A DNA stretch of 64,000 nt from positions 1 through 64,000 of the forward strand of contig DASTYE010000010.1 of the NCBI GenBank assembly GCA_035765135.1, in the 5' to 3' direction. The first letter of the stretch is position 1. Every line of letters begins with the position of its first letter. This DNA comes from JAICNG01 sp035765135. Lineage in GTDB: Bacteria > Gemmatimonadota > Gemmatimonadetes > Gemmatimonadales > Gemmatimonadaceae. Made by a program: the position numbers and the translations under genes. The notes beneath the pieces are model-generated. The model saw only the letters and a list, made by a program, of their open reading frames with translations, searched no databases and was not told the origin of the DNA. Positions 25,911-34,870 of the stretch are shown piece by piece.

Positions 25911-26722
25911 CCGAGCTCCCCATGTCCGGTGACGAAGTCATCGTGGCACTGGGGAGTGCCCTCTTCGCCCTCACCGTGTGGGGACGCTGGATGATCGGGC
26001 CGATGCGGTTGCGGCGGCTCGGCGCGCCGGCGACGGGCTCCCGCTTGCTGACGATCGCGCCGATCCTCTGTCTGGTGCTTCTCTTCGTCGTGCTGCGCAC
26101 GCTCGCGTCGCACGATGTCCGCGATGATCCGCGCTACCTGGTCATGTACCTCGCGTTAGGCGCGGCCTGGCTGGCGGTGGCGATGATGCTCATGCCGGTG
26201 CTCGGATTGAGCGTGCGTGACGACGTGCTCGAGCGCGGGAACCCGGCGGCGGCGTACGCCGCGTCCGGCGCGCTCCTGGGGATCACGCTCTCCTTCGCCG
26301 GCGGCAACATCGGCGACGGTCCGGGATGGTGGGTGGTCGTTTTTTCGGCGATTCTCGCGACCGCCGCTCTGTATCTTCTGTGGGCATTGCTCGAGCGGTT
26401 CGCGGATGTATCGGAGCAGGTGACGGTCGAGCGGGACGCCGCCGCCGGCGCCCGGCTTGCCGGCTTCCTCACCGGGTGCGGCCTGATCCTCGGTCGCGCG
26501 GTCGCTGGCGACTGGGTTTCCGCGAGTGCGACGATCACCGATTTCGCGCGGGTGGCGACACCGGTGCTGGGGCTCCTCCTCATCGCCATCCCACTGGAGC
26601 GACTGGCGCGGTGCACTCCGCAGCATCCGGTGCGCCCCGTCGTGACATGGGGGCTCGGACCCGCGCTCCTGTATGTCACGCTCGCGACGGCATACGTCGC
26701 GGTGATCGGCATTCCTGCATGA
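25907..26722 (+). CDS. DUF350-like multipass membrane protein
   Basis: This is a 271-residue inner-membrane protein with seven or eight hydrophobic segments. The segment DVLERGNPAAAYAASGALLGITLSFAGG resembles the DUF350 (YjfL-type) core, and a second half with similar hydrophobic pattern suggests an internal duplication. The stop overlaps the next gene (ATGA at 26719). In E. coli, yjfL is grouped with yjfC, a glutathionylspermidine-synthase-like gene, and the same pairing here supports the assignment. The GTG at 25907 overlaps the dipeptidase stop; the ATG at 25922 is an alternative start. Function unknown, perhaps membrane-linked to the ATP-grasp partner. Confidence 0.7.
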   Translation: MTELPMSGDEVIVALGSALFALTVWGRWMIGPMRLRRLGAPATGSRLLTIAPILCLVLLFVVLRTLASHDVRDDPRYLVMYLALGAAWLAVAMMLMPVLGLSVRDDVLERGNPAAAYAASGALLGITLSFAGGNIGDGPGWWVVVFSAILATAALYLLWALLERFADVSEQVTVERDAAAGARLAGFLTGCGLILGRAVAGDWVSASATITDFARVATPVLGLLLIAIPLERLARCTPQHPVRPVVTWGLGPALLYVTLATAYVAVIGIPA

Positions 26723-27960
26723 CAACTCCCTGGGGCACCCGTGCGCCGTTAGGTGCGGATGCGTACGCCCGGATGCGACGGCGCGCGATCTTCGAGTGCT
26801 GCAAGTGGGATCCCCAGGTCGAGGATACCGCGACGCTGGCTCCTTTTCCCCTCGTGCTTCCACGAGAGGTATGGGTGGAGCTGGCGATGCTCGCCGAAGA
26901 CTTGGCGCGGGAGACGCTCGAGGCGGAAGCAGAGCTGATCGACCGTCCCGAGCTCCACGGCACACTCGGTCTTCCCCGTGGCTGCCGGCGTGCGCTCCGA
27001 CGCGCCGATGTCCCATCGCGCGGCGCTGCCCGCCTCATTCGCTTCGATTTTCACCACACCCCTCACGGCTGGCGCATCTCGGAAGCGAACACCGACGTGC
27101 CGGGCGGCCTGAACGAAGCCTCGGGCGTCGCCGCCATCATGGCCGAGCATTACGATGGTCTCGCACTCCCGGGCGATATCGCGGGCACGTACGCGAAAGC
27201 ACTGCTCGACAGGAGCGATACCGGCTGCGTCGCGCTCGTTCACGCGACCGCCTACACCGACGATCGTCAGGTGATGTCGTACCTCGCTCGGCGTCTGGAA
27301 ATGCTCGGGGGAACCTCCGTGCTCGCGAGCCCGATGCACGTCACGTGGCGCGCACGACACGCGACCGTGCTCACCGCGAGCGCGACCGGTCGCCCGGACG
27401 TCATCGCCAGGTTCTATCCCGCCGAGTGGCTATGTGATTTGCCGATCGGCTGCGAGTGGCAGCGGTTCTTTCGTGGCTGCGTCACGCCGCTGAGCAATCC
27501 CGCGAGCGCGCTCCTCACGCAAAGCAAGCGGCTACCGCTCGTGTGGGACCGCCTGCGAACACCAATGTCCACCTGGCGCGCTCTGCTTCCCGAGACGCGA
27601 AATCCTCGTGATGTACGCAAGAGCGAAAGCGACGCGTGGGTGTTGAAGCCGGCGCTCGGACGCGTTGGCGACGGCGTGGGAATTCGCGGAGTGACGCCCG
27701 ACAGGGAGTGGAGACGTATCGCCCGTGCGGCGCGGTGGTTTCCACGCTGGTGGATCGCGCAGCGTCGGTTCGAGGCGTCTCCGCTCGACACAGGCACGGA
27801 GCTCGCCTACCCGTGCATTGGCGTCTACACGATCGACGGCCGCGCGGCGGGAGCCTATGGACGCATCGCACGCTCACCGCTCATCGATTGGCGCGCGCGC
27901 GACATACCAGTGCTGGTGTCCGTTCGAGACGAGTCAGTCGCGACGAGGCGGTCAGCATGA
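26719..27960 (+). CDS. Glutathionylspermidine-synthase-like ATP-grasp protein (YjfC-type)
   Basis: This is a 413-residue protein of the GSP_synth family. It has RFDFHHTPHGWRISEANTDVPGG (the conserved EAN segment), FYPAEWL, PLSNPASALLTQSKRLP and the ATP-grasp stretch WVLKPALGRVGDGVGI. Members ligate an amine to a carboxylate with ATP; the true acceptor of stand-alone YjfC-type enzymes is not known. It lacks the amidase domain of bifunctional glutathionylspermidine synthase. It overlaps both neighbours by four bases (ATGA), so it is tightly coupled to the DUF350 gene before and the unknown gene after. Confidence 0.82.
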   Translation: MTTPWGTRAPLGADAYARMRRRAIFECCKWDPQVEDTATLAPFPLVLPREVWVELAMLAEDLARETLEAEAELIDRPELHGTLGLPRGCRRALRRADVPSRGAARLIRFDFHHTPHGWRISEANTDVPGGLNEASGVAAIMAEHYDGLALPGDIAGTYAKALLDRSDTGCVALVHATAYTDDRQVMSYLARRLEMLGGTSVLASPMHVTWRARHATVLTASATGRPDVIARFYPAEWLCDLPIGCEWQRFFRGCVTPLSNPASALLTQSKRLPLVWDRLRTPMSTWRALLPETRNPRDVRKSESDAWVLKPALGRVGDGVGIRGVTPDREWRRIARAARWFPRWWIAQRRFEASPLDTGTELAYPCIGVYTIDGRAAGAYGRIARSPLIDWRARDIPVLVSVRDESVATRRSA

Positions 27961-28727
27961 ACGAGGAGCTGATCTTCGAGGCGTGGGCGCCCGACGACGG
28001 GCTGTGGACGCCATGGGCAAAGCCGGTGCTGTTCGCCAATCTATCGCGCGTGGTCGGAGATCCGGTTTCGGTTGACACCTGGCGCTCCGTGGACGTCGGA
28101 CAGGTTCCTCCGGCGCGCGGCACGACGGCGGTGGTGGTCGATCTACCTGGAAAGCAGTCGGTGCTCGCCGGTCTCGCCCTCGCCGATCGGGGATATCGTC
28201 CCGTTCCTCTCTACAACGTCAACGTGGGGCCGAACGCGGTCATCGACGCCGGAGAAATCGCGGGCGCGCTTCACTCCGGCGCAGAGGAGCTGCGGCAGAT
28301 GCGCATCGCGCCTGACGCGCCGCCGGCGTTCTTGCTCGACTCCAGGCGCATGCGCCCCATTCGAACGCCGGCTCCGGGGAAATTCGACAATCGCTGGATG
28401 GTCATGCCCCAGGATTTCCCGTCGGCGACGCTGCTGATGTCGCGTGGCATCGCCGAGGTGCTCGTCCTGCGAGAGAACGAGAGCCCGGCGCGCGGCGACC
28501 TCGCGCATGTGCTTCTCCGTTGGCGCCGCGCGGGAATGTCCATTCTGGGGGTCGATGTGAAAGCCGGCGCACGCGCGCGAGAGTTGACGATCGAGCCACC
28601 CTCGCTCTTCCGTCGCGCATGGTACCGCCTCATCGCGCTCGCCGGTCTCCGGCGCGCGAACGTTGGTGGATTCGGTGCGCAGATCCCGGAAGAATACGAG
28701 GGCGGGCGCATGAGCGGCTTCGCGTGA
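27957..28727 (+). CDS. Conserved-looking hypothetical protein in the GSP-synthase operon
   Basis: This is a 256-residue soluble protein that I cannot assign to a family. It starts MNEELIFEAWAPDDGLWTPW, contains the patterns YNVNVGPNAVIDAGEIAGALHSG and DSRRMRPIR, and ends with a basic segment (FRRAWYRLIALAGLRR) and a short acidic tail. No signal peptide or membrane helix is evident. It overlaps the ATP-grasp gene by four bases and the tag gene by four bases. The tight coupling suggests it works with the DUF350 and ATP-grasp proteins, for example in supplying or modifying the ligation substrate, but this is only inferred. Confidence 0.75.
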   Translation: MNEELIFEAWAPDDGLWTPWAKPVLFANLSRVVGDPVSVDTWRSVDVGQVPPARGTTAVVVDLPGKQSVLAGLALADRGYRPVPLYNVNVGPNAVIDAGEIAGALHSGAEELRQMRIAPDAPPAFLLDSRRMRPIRTPAPGKFDNRWMVMPQDFPSATLLMSRGIAEVLVLRENESPARGDLAHVLLRWRRAGMSILGVDVKAGARARELTIEPPSLFRRAWYRLIALAGLRRANVGGFGAQIPEEYEGGRMSGFA

Positions 28728-29290
28728 GCGACAGGGCGCGTTGCGAGTGGGCGCGCGGCCCGCTCGACATCGTTTATCACGACACCGAATGGGGTGTTCC
28801 CGTTCACGACGACCGCGTGCATTTCGAGTTCATCACACTCGAGGGGGCGCAGGCCGGGTTGAGCTGGTCCACGATTCTCAAGAAGCGCGAGCGGTATCGT
28901 GAGGTGCTCGACGGATTCGATCCCGATCGCATCGCGCGCTACACGAAGCGCAAGCTGGATGCGCTCCTCCGAGACCCGGGCATCGTGCGCAACCGGCTGA
29001 AGGTCGCGTCGCTCGTGCCCAACGCCCGCGGGTTTCTCGATGTGCGGGACGAGTTCGGTTCCTTCGACGCGTTCGTGTGGCGGTTCGTGGACGGCGTGCC
29101 CAGGCGCAACGTCCGTCGGTCGATCAAGGACATCCCCGCGCGAAGCGCTGAGTCGGACGCGTTGAGCAAGGAGCTGCTCCGGCGTGGATTCAAGTTCGTG
29201 GGCTCGACGATCTGCTACGCCTACATGCAGGCGTGCGGGCTCGTGGACGATCACACGATCGCGTGCTTCAGGCGCAGGCCTGGCGCGTAA
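28724..29290 (+). CDS. tag: DNA-3-methyladenine glycosylase I
   Basis: This is a 188-residue base-excision repair enzyme that removes 3-methyladenine from alkylated DNA. It has the family N-terminus with Cys7 and His19 (RCEW...YHDTEWG), the substrate-pocket segment FEFITLEGAQAGLSWSTIL, and C-terminal VDDHTIACF with the paired His/Cys zinc ligands. Length is normal for Tag (about 190). The GTG at 28724 overlaps the upstream stop (GTGA), so it is translated as the last gene of the run that begins at 24654. A strong terminator follows. Confidence 0.93.
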   Translation: MSDRARCEWARGPLDIVYHDTEWGVPVHDDRVHFEFITLEGAQAGLSWSTILKKRERYREVLDGFDPDRIARYTKRKLDALLRDPGIVRNRLKVASLVPNARGFLDVRDEFGSFDAFVWRFVDGVPRRNVRRSIKDIPARSAESDALSKELLRRGFKFVGSTICYAYMQACGLVDDHTIACFRRRPGA

Positions 29291-29291
29291 G

Positions 29292-29325
29292 AAAAAGCGG
29301 GCGGAGTCTTTTCGACTCCGCCCGC
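29292..29325. terminator. Bidirectional rho-independent terminator
   Basis: GCGGGCGGAGTC (29297-29308) pairs perfectly with GACTCCGCCCGC (29314-29325) around a five-base loop. Five A residues before the stem (29292-29296) give a T tract on the minus strand. It ends the tag operon on one side and the PKD lipoprotein gene on the other. Confidence 0.88.
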
Positions 29326-29352
29326 CTTCGTGATTACCCAGCTCGCCGGGGG

Positions 29353-31143
29353 TTACCGCGCGACCTGCACGGCGTCGGTCCCCACGACCTTCTTCCCACC
29401 GCTCGCCCATCCACGGAGCGTGAGCGCCGTCGTCTGAGGCGTGAGGTCGCCTGTCTCGATCATCTTGCGACGATCGAACATCACGACGAGGTCGATGTCT
29501 CCATCCTTGTCGACGTCCCGCGTTACCGCGAGATAATTGCCTTCGCCCCCTCCGACCACAGTGGTGCCAACCCGCCCGAGGGTGAGCGTCGAGACGTCCA
29601 CCGTCGTCGCGTCGAGCTTGTCAGTGGTGAGCACGGCCACCGGGATGAAGCCATCCCAGTGTCCCCTGAGGTAAATGCGGTTGCCCGGATCCGAGGGCTT
29701 CACGTCGATGTCGATCTCGTCCACCTTCACGACGACCTGCGCCTCGACAGCGGTCGCGACTCCATTGTCCTTGTCGCGCACGCTCACACGCACCGTGTAG
29801 GTGCCGTCTTCCGAGTAGATGTGGCGGCCGGGAATCGGCTCGGCGAGCGTCGTCGCGTCGCCCTCATCGACCGATCCGTCACCCCAGGCGATCGAGTAAT
29901 GCCACGGCGCGTCGAGCACGCCGGGGTCGCTGAGCGGAACCGAAACGCGGTAGGGCTCACCGATGAACAACGTCGCTCCGTCGAAGGCGCCGAGCGCGGG
30001 GAGTGCGTTCGCGACATCGACGCGCGTCGTCACCAGGGTGACCAGCTCGCCATCGCTTACCGACAGCGTGGCGAAGTAGGCACCGTTGTCCACGAAGCGG
30101 TGTGAGACGGCATGACCAGGCTTACTGGTTCCGTCGCCAATGGTCCACACGTAGGTGAGCGAATCACCGTTCTCGTCGGTAGCCGTGCCGGTCAACTCCA
30201 CGGAATCGCCTTCGATCGCGGTATATGGGCCACCCACCTGAACGACCGGCGGGAGGTTCACAGGTTCCGGCGCGCAGCTGTTCACCTCACGGTACCCGGC
30301 TCCACTCGGCTGATACGTCACCGTACATCCCTGAAGGGCGAGGACGCCCGTACCGGCGGCGGTTTTCGTATATGTCGCGGCCGCTGCGATACCCGCGCTC
30401 GCGTTCGAGATGACCATTTGCATCTCGCGATAGACGAACCGGACCTCGCCGGTGCGCTCGAGAAGTTGAACCTGGAAGCTGCTTCCCGGATACGAGAGGC
30501 TGCAGCAGGGGCGCATGTCGTTCCACGTCACGATGAAACGGCGGTCGCCGTCGGCGCCGACCGTGTTCACGAACACACGGCTGTTCTGAAGGCTCGGGAA
30601 GCTGAAGCGCGACGCGGGCATCCAGTCGGCGTACGCAGGCGCCGCCAGGACGAAGGCGCCGTCGGGGATGTTCCACGTCCGCTTGAACGTAATGGGACTG
30701 CCGAAGCTGATGTGTCCGTTCGCGCTCACGTAGACGGACGAATAGGACTGTCCGTAGAAGGAGAACGCGAAGGGCAGCGCTTGCGGCGTCGTCTCATCGT
30801 CGATGTACTGAAGTCCCGTGCCGAGCTCGTTGACCCACTCCGCCGGCGTCACGGCGCTCAGATCGACGGCGAGGGGACCTAACGGCGCAGCCGAAAGTTG
30901 AAGTCCGGCCATGGCATCCCCGGCAAGGCTTCCCGTCATGTACATCGAGGGCCCGAGCGGATTCGCGCGAGCGTACAGTGTCGGAGGAAGCCCAGGCGCG
31001 TACTTGGCAAGCACGTCCGGGATCTCGACGAACGATGACTCGTTGCCGAGCGGAGCGAACGGCTTGGTCAGGAAGAACTCGCAGGCGCTCGTGGACAGCG
31101 TCATCGCAAGGAGCGCTACCGCGGCTTTGCGGGTCGGGAACAT
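29353..31143 (-). CDS. Lipoprotein with nidogen-like and PKD domains
   Basis: This is a lipoprotein of about 596 residues. The signal FPTRKAAVALLAMTLSTSAC gives a lipobox Cys near residue 21. An N-terminal half with SFYGQSYSSVYVSANGHISFGSP and FIVTWNDMRPCC resembles the NIDO/extracellular-repeat type. PKD domains follow (VQVGGPYTAIEGDSVELTGTATDENGD; IAWGDGSVDEG; HIYSEDGTYTVRVSVRDKD). The C-terminal 100 residues (IDIDVKPSDPGNRIYLRGHWDGFIPVAVL) match a domain often found at the end of such proteins. It is probably surface-exposed and may bind carbohydrate or protein. The start at 31143 is chosen for the lipobox; the frame is open 28 codons further upstream. Confidence 0.82.
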   Translation of the reverse strand: MFPTRKAAVALLAMTLSTSACEFFLTKPFAPLGNESSFVEIPDVLAKYAPGLPPTLYARANPLGPSMYMTGSLAGDAMAGLQLSAAPLGPLAVDLSAVTPAEWVNELGTGLQYIDDETTPQALPFAFSFYGQSYSSVYVSANGHISFGSPITFKRTWNIPDGAFVLAAPAYADWMPASRFSFPSLQNSRVFVNTVGADGDRRFIVTWNDMRPCCSLSYPGSSFQVQLLERTGEVRFVYREMQMVISNASAGIAAAATYTKTAAGTGVLALQGCTVTYQPSGAGYREVNSCAPEPVNLPPVVQVGGPYTAIEGDSVELTGTATDENGDSLTYVWTIGDGTSKPGHAVSHRFVDNGAYFATLSVSDGELVTLVTTRVDVANALPALGAFDGATLFIGEPYRVSVPLSDPGVLDAPWHYSIAWGDGSVDEGDATTLAEPIPGRHIYSEDGTYTVRVSVRDKDNGVATAVEAQVVVKVDEIDIDVKPSDPGNRIYLRGHWDGFIPVAVLTTDKLDATTVDVSTLTLGRVGTTVVGGGEGNYLAVTRDVDKDGDIDLVVMFDRRKMIETGDLTPQTTALTLRGWASGGKKVVGTDAVQVAR

Positions 31144-31478
31144 GGCTGACTCGTGGTTGATGTCTGTTACGACTTCGTGCGGTGTCTCTGCCACACGGGC
31201 GGAGCCACTCACTGAGATGACGGACACCCCACCCAGCCGGTAATCATTAGAAAACGCTCGTGATCGTTAGGCTGACGTCCCTCCCGAAGCTTCGGGTGAT
31301 TTTAGTGCCTAACTCCCTGCGGCCGCGTGTGTTCAGCCACGCACCCGAACCGTAGGAAACGATGGCCGTTCATTTGCGTCGAAACATGAGAAACGCGCCG
31401 CCGAAAGCGCCCGAAACGGGGCGAAGGAACTCCGGATTTCCGGGCGCGCGGAGCCGCCAATACGGCAGAGATCGACCC
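31144..31478. other. Non-coding interval between EamA and PKD-lipoprotein genes
   Basis: This 335-base stretch has no convincing gene. It contains a perfect 14-base palindrome CCCGAAGCTTCGGG (31283-31296), a small CCGGA/TCCGG hairpin (31432-31443) that could contribute to stopping transcripts arriving from the EamA side, two CCTAAC/GTTAGG words (near 31266 and 31308), and TAATGA-like sequence suitable for a minus-strand -10 box. The palindrome may be an operator for the lipoprotein gene. Confidence 0.5.
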
Positions 31479-32489
31479 CTATTGCTCTTCGGGCACTCGC
31501 CTCGCGATCCCCGAGCTCCACTGCAGAAGAATGACGGCCAGCGCGATCAGCGCGCCTCCCGCGAGCGTGGAGGGCGGCAGCGGCTGCGACAGAACGAGCG
31601 CGCCGAGGAGCGTGGTGAAGAACGGCTCGATCGTCGACACGATCGCGGTGCGCACCGGACCGAGTGTAGCGAGTCCGCGAAGGAAGAACAGGAACGCCAG
31701 CGTCGTGCCGACGAAGGCGAACGCCACGATGCTCGCCCAGGCGGCTGGCGCGAGGCGCGCGGTGAACGTTCCCGTTGCGAGTCCCGCGACGATCTGAACG
31801 ATCGCCGCCCCGATGACGATGTACACCGAGATGACGGTGGGGCGCATTCCCTCCTGAAGGCGCCCGATGGCCGGGATGTAGAGCCCGTAACACAGCGCCG
31901 CCGACAGCGCGAGAAGCACACCCACGAGTGGAACGTCGGTTGTCGCCGACCACGGCGCTCCGACCATCGTGGTGATGCCGATGAAGGAAATGCCAAGCGC
32001 GACGAGCCGCCGCGCGTCGATCGGCTCGGTACGTCGCACGAACGCGAACGCGGCGACCCACGCCGGATAGGTATAGAAGAGGAAGGCGTTCGTCGCCGCC
32101 GGCAGATGATCGAGCGCGCGCAAGGCCAGAAACGAAATGAGCGCCTGACCGCCTCCGCCGATGATGAGAACGCGGAGCGCGAGCGATCGCGGGATTCTCA
32201 GCGCGCCGACACCTCCGGCGGCGATCGTGAGGAGAACGCCGGCAAGGAGGAATCGCCAGGCGAGAATGGAGGTGAGCGGCGCGCCGGATCGCCGCGCCAG
32301 CACGACGAAGATCGCGATGGCGCCAAAGCAGCACGCGCCGAGGAGCACGAAAAGCGTGGCGCGCGCAGCGGACGGCTTTCGTGCAGGCGTGACGAGCTCT
32401 CTTGTGGGGGTGTGGCCGGGGATTCTATTTAGCGTCGCGTGATCGAACAACCGTTGATGGTCATCATTGGTTCCCCCGACCTTCCGCAT
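31479..32489 (-). CDS. EamA/DMT-superfamily transporter
   Basis: This is a ten-helix drug/metabolite transporter. The first EamA half starts near LFVLLGACCFGAIAIFVVL and the second near LVGVLLALSAALCYGLYIPAI, ending with FLFFLRGLATLGPVRTAIVSTIEPFFTTLLGALVL, the typical last-helices signature. Substrates in this family are mostly amino acids or metabolites exported from the cell. The start is uncertain: ATG codons at 32489 and 32528 precede a polar 50-residue N-terminus. TTGTTC and TAGAAT 17 bases apart near 32450 look like a minus-strand promoter, which would favour a later start, possibly GTG at 32348. It is divergent from the D-aminoacylase-like gene. Confidence 0.85.
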   Translation of the reverse strand: MRKVGGTNDDHQRLFDHATLNRIPGHTPTRELVTPARKPSAARATLFVLLGACCFGAIAIFVVLARRSGAPLTSILAWRFLLAGVLLTIAAGGVGALRIPRSLALRVLIIGGGGQALISFLALRALDHLPAATNAFLFYTYPAWVAAFAFVRRTEPIDARRLVALGISFIGITTMVGAPWSATTDVPLVGVLLALSAALCYGLYIPAIGRLQEGMRPTVISVYIVIGAAIVQIVAGLATGTFTARLAPAAWASIVAFAFVGTTLAFLFFLRGLATLGPVRTAIVSTIEPFFTTLLGALVLSQPLPPSTLAGGALIALAVILLQWSSGIARRVPEEQ

Positions 32490-32503
32490 CAGCCATCCGA
32501 CCC

Positions 32504-34195
32504 ATGCGCTTTCGACGTTCGTTGTCACTCGCGGGAATCCTGTTCGTCTGGGCGTGCGCGTCCGCCGGTCCTCGACGTGAACGAGCGGACGGCGCCTACG
32601 ACGTGGTCATCACCGGCGGTCGTATCGTCGATGGCACCGGCAATCCGTGGTTCCACGGAGACATCGGCATCCGGGGCGATCGCATCGTGCGTATTGCGCC
32701 GCGCGGCGCGCTCGGCACCGCGACGGCTCGCCAGCGCGTGGACGCGAGCGGGCTCGTGGTCGCGCCGGGCTTCATCGACATCCAGAGTCACTCGCGCAAC
32801 GCGTTCCTCACGGGCGATGGACGCGTCGTCAGCAAAGTGACGCAGGGCGTCACCACCGAGATCCTCGGCGAGGGCTCGACCAATGCGCCGGTGAACGATC
32901 TCATCCTGCAGGGCGCGGATACGGCGTGGCGCAGGGTGAACGAGCCATTTCGTGGCGCGCGTGGATTCGACGCCTGGCTTCGCGCCATGGAGACGCACGG
33001 CATCTCGACGAACGCGGGCTCGTTCGTTGGCGCGTCGACGATCCGCATGTACGGCAAAGGAATGGCGGAGGGCGCCGCGTCCCCCGCCGAGCTGGACACG
33101 ATGCGGGCCGCGATGCGTCGTGCGATGGAAGATGGTGCCTTTGGCCTGGCGTCGGCGCTCATCTATCCACCGGGCGTGTTCGCGTCGACCGATGAGCTTG
33201 TCGAAGTAGCGAAAGTCATGGCGCCGTATGGCGGCATCTACATCACGCACATGCGCTCCGAGGCGGACCAGCTTCTCGAGGCGATCGATGAGGCGTTGAC
33301 GATTGGGCAGCGCGCCGGCGTGCCCGTCGAGATCTATCACCTGAAGGCCGCCGGCAAACGGAACTGGCACAAGGGCCCGCTCGCGATCGCGAAGATCGAC
33401 TCGGCCCGTCGAGGCGGTCAGGATGTCACCGCCGACATGTATGGCTACGTCGCTGGCGGAACGGATCTGTCATCGTGTTTGCCGCCGTGGGTGGCGGCCG
33501 ACGGGAAGCTGCTCGAGAACCTGCGCGACTCCACGGTGCGCGCTCGTGTCGTCGCCGATGCATCGCGCGAGTTCACGGAGTGGGAGAGCCTCTGTCGCCT
33601 CGCGGGGCCCGAGGGCGTGATGGTCGTCTCCTTTCGCAAGGAGGAGAACAAGCCGCTGGAGGGAATGCGCCTCTCCGAGATCGCGGCGCGTCGCGGCTCC
33701 GATTGGCTGAACACCGTCATCGACCTCACGCTCGAAGAAGAGGACGGTCTCGGCGGGATCTTCTTCATCGCGTTGGAGGACAATCTCGCGCTGCAGATGC
33801 GTCAGCCATGGATGAAGTTCGGCACCGACGCGGGTGGCCAGGATCCGGAGAGCGCGCGCGGGATGACCCACCCGCGCGCGTACGGGAACTACCCGCGCGT
33901 GCTCGGCCGGTACGTGCGCGAGCAGGGCGTGATGTCGCTCGAGGAGGCCGTGCGGAAAATGACCTCGGCGGTGGCGACGCGGCTGTCCATCCTCGACCGC
34001 GGGTTGCTCCGTCCCGGCATGTTCGCGGACGTCGTCGTTTTCGATCCCGCGACGATCATCGATCGCGCGACGTACGAGCAGCCCCACCAGCTTTCCGAAG
34101 GCGTGCGACACGTTTTCGTGAACGGCGTCGCCGTCGTGCACGACGGGCGACATACCGGCGCGACGCCCGGGCGCGCGCTGCGGAAGGGGCGCTGA
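32504..34195 (+). CDS. Amidohydrolase-family N-acyl-D-amino-acid deacylase-like lipoprotein
   Basis: This is a 563-residue protein. A lipoprotein signal (SLAGILFVWAC, Cys near residue 18) is followed by the D-aminoacylase fold: VVITGGRIVDGTGNPWFHGDIGI, then APGFIDIQSHS, ILGEGSTNAP, ITHMRSEADQLLEA, EIYHLKAAG and TDAGG. These enzymes remove acyl groups from D-amino acids at a binuclear zinc site. The first metal His of HxH is replaced by Gln (IQSHS), so the metal site may hold a single zinc. The start at 32504 is chosen for the signal peptide. The lipobox suggests anchoring outside the cytoplasm. Confidence 0.85.
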   Translation: MRFRRSLSLAGILFVWACASAGPRRERADGAYDVVITGGRIVDGTGNPWFHGDIGIRGDRIVRIAPRGALGTATARQRVDASGLVVAPGFIDIQSHSRNAFLTGDGRVVSKVTQGVTTEILGEGSTNAPVNDLILQGADTAWRRVNEPFRGARGFDAWLRAMETHGISTNAGSFVGASTIRMYGKGMAEGAASPAELDTMRAAMRRAMEDGAFGLASALIYPPGVFASTDELVEVAKVMAPYGGIYITHMRSEADQLLEAIDEALTIGQRAGVPVEIYHLKAAGKRNWHKGPLAIAKIDSARRGGQDVTADMYGYVAGGTDLSSCLPPWVAADGKLLENLRDSTVRARVVADASREFTEWESLCRLAGPEGVMVVSFRKEENKPLEGMRLSEIAARRGSDWLNTVIDLTLEEEDGLGGIFFIALEDNLALQMRQPWMKFGTDAGGQDPESARGMTHPRAYGNYPRVLGRYVREQGVMSLEEAVRKMTSAVATRLSILDRGLLRPGMFADVVVFDPATIIDRATYEQPHQLSEGVRHVFVNGVAVVHDGRHTGATPGRALRKGR

Positions 34196-34222
34196 GCCGA
34201 ACCGCCCGGGCTTCTTCCGTGC

Positions 34223-34639
34223 CTAACGCCACGCTCCGATGATCGCGCCCATGATGATCATGTAGATCAGCTGGTACCCCGCGTCGATCATGAACACGCT
34301 CGCCGGCTTGCCCGAGAACAGGTTGCCGTTGAGGCCGATCGGAAACCCGAATCCGAGCCAGGCGAGCACGGCGATGACGATGCCGCCGACGAGCGACGCT
34401 CCGCCGGTAAGTCCAATGAGCAGGGCGATGACCATCGCCGTGATCAGGTACGTGACGAACGAGAAGGCGTACGTCTTCCCCATGCTCGACTGCATCGCCG
34501 CGAGCTTCTCCGGCGTGTGCCCGTGCGCCGCCATCCACTGCCGGCCGAACATCGCGTTGGAGTACCAGAGTGCGCCGAGTGCGAACGCCGCGATGGCGGC
34601 GACGAGGATGGCGATCCAGTTCACGTCGAGCTGGGGCAT
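34223..34639 (-). CDS. DUF1761 four-helix membrane protein
   Basis: This is a 138-residue inner-membrane protein with four hydrophobic helices. The signature VNWIAILVAAIAAFALGALWYSNAMFGRQWM matches DUF1761, with the GALWYS motif in helix 1, and the end IDAGYQLIYMIIMGAIIGAWR is typical of the C-terminal helix. Function is unknown in the family. The ATG at 34639 is preceded by GGAGGC. It is convergent with the D-aminoacylase-like gene (27 bases apart) and downstream of a palindromic element that separates it from the DinB-like gene. Confidence 0.85.
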   Translation of the reverse strand: MPQLDVNWIAILVAAIAAFALGALWYSNAMFGRQWMAAHGHTPEKLAAMQSSMGKTYAFSFVTYLITAMVIALLIGLTGGASLVGGIVIAVLAWLGFGFPIGLNGNLFSGKPASVFMIDAGYQLIYMIIMGAIIGAWR

Positions 34640-34689
34640 GGGCCTCCGGCATCAGGGTGAGGGCGCGTCTTCGCGCCGCTGAGGACACA

Positions 34690-34870
34690 GCAAGGTGTCA
34701 ATGGTGTCGAGGGTGTCAAGGGGAGGTCGTCCAGGTCGTCGAGGGACCAAGTCGTCACCGGCGAGGCCAGGGTGTCGGCGGATTCACCTTGATTACCTGG
34801 ACGACCTGGACGACCTCGACGACCTGTTCCCTTGACACCCTTGACACCCTTGACACCCTCGACACCCTCA
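34690..34870. repeat. Composite palindrome with GGTGTCAAG and AGGTCGTCC units (family 1)
   Basis: The left arm 34690-34743 has outer GGTGTCRAG units and inner AGGTCGTCC units; the right arm 34795-34870 has the complements in mirrored order. It therefore combines the units of the elements at 3.9 kb and 16.5 kb. The loop contains ACCTTGATTACCT (34786-34798), nearly identical to the loop word in the element at 3.9 kb. It lies between two minus-strand genes. Confidence 0.88.
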
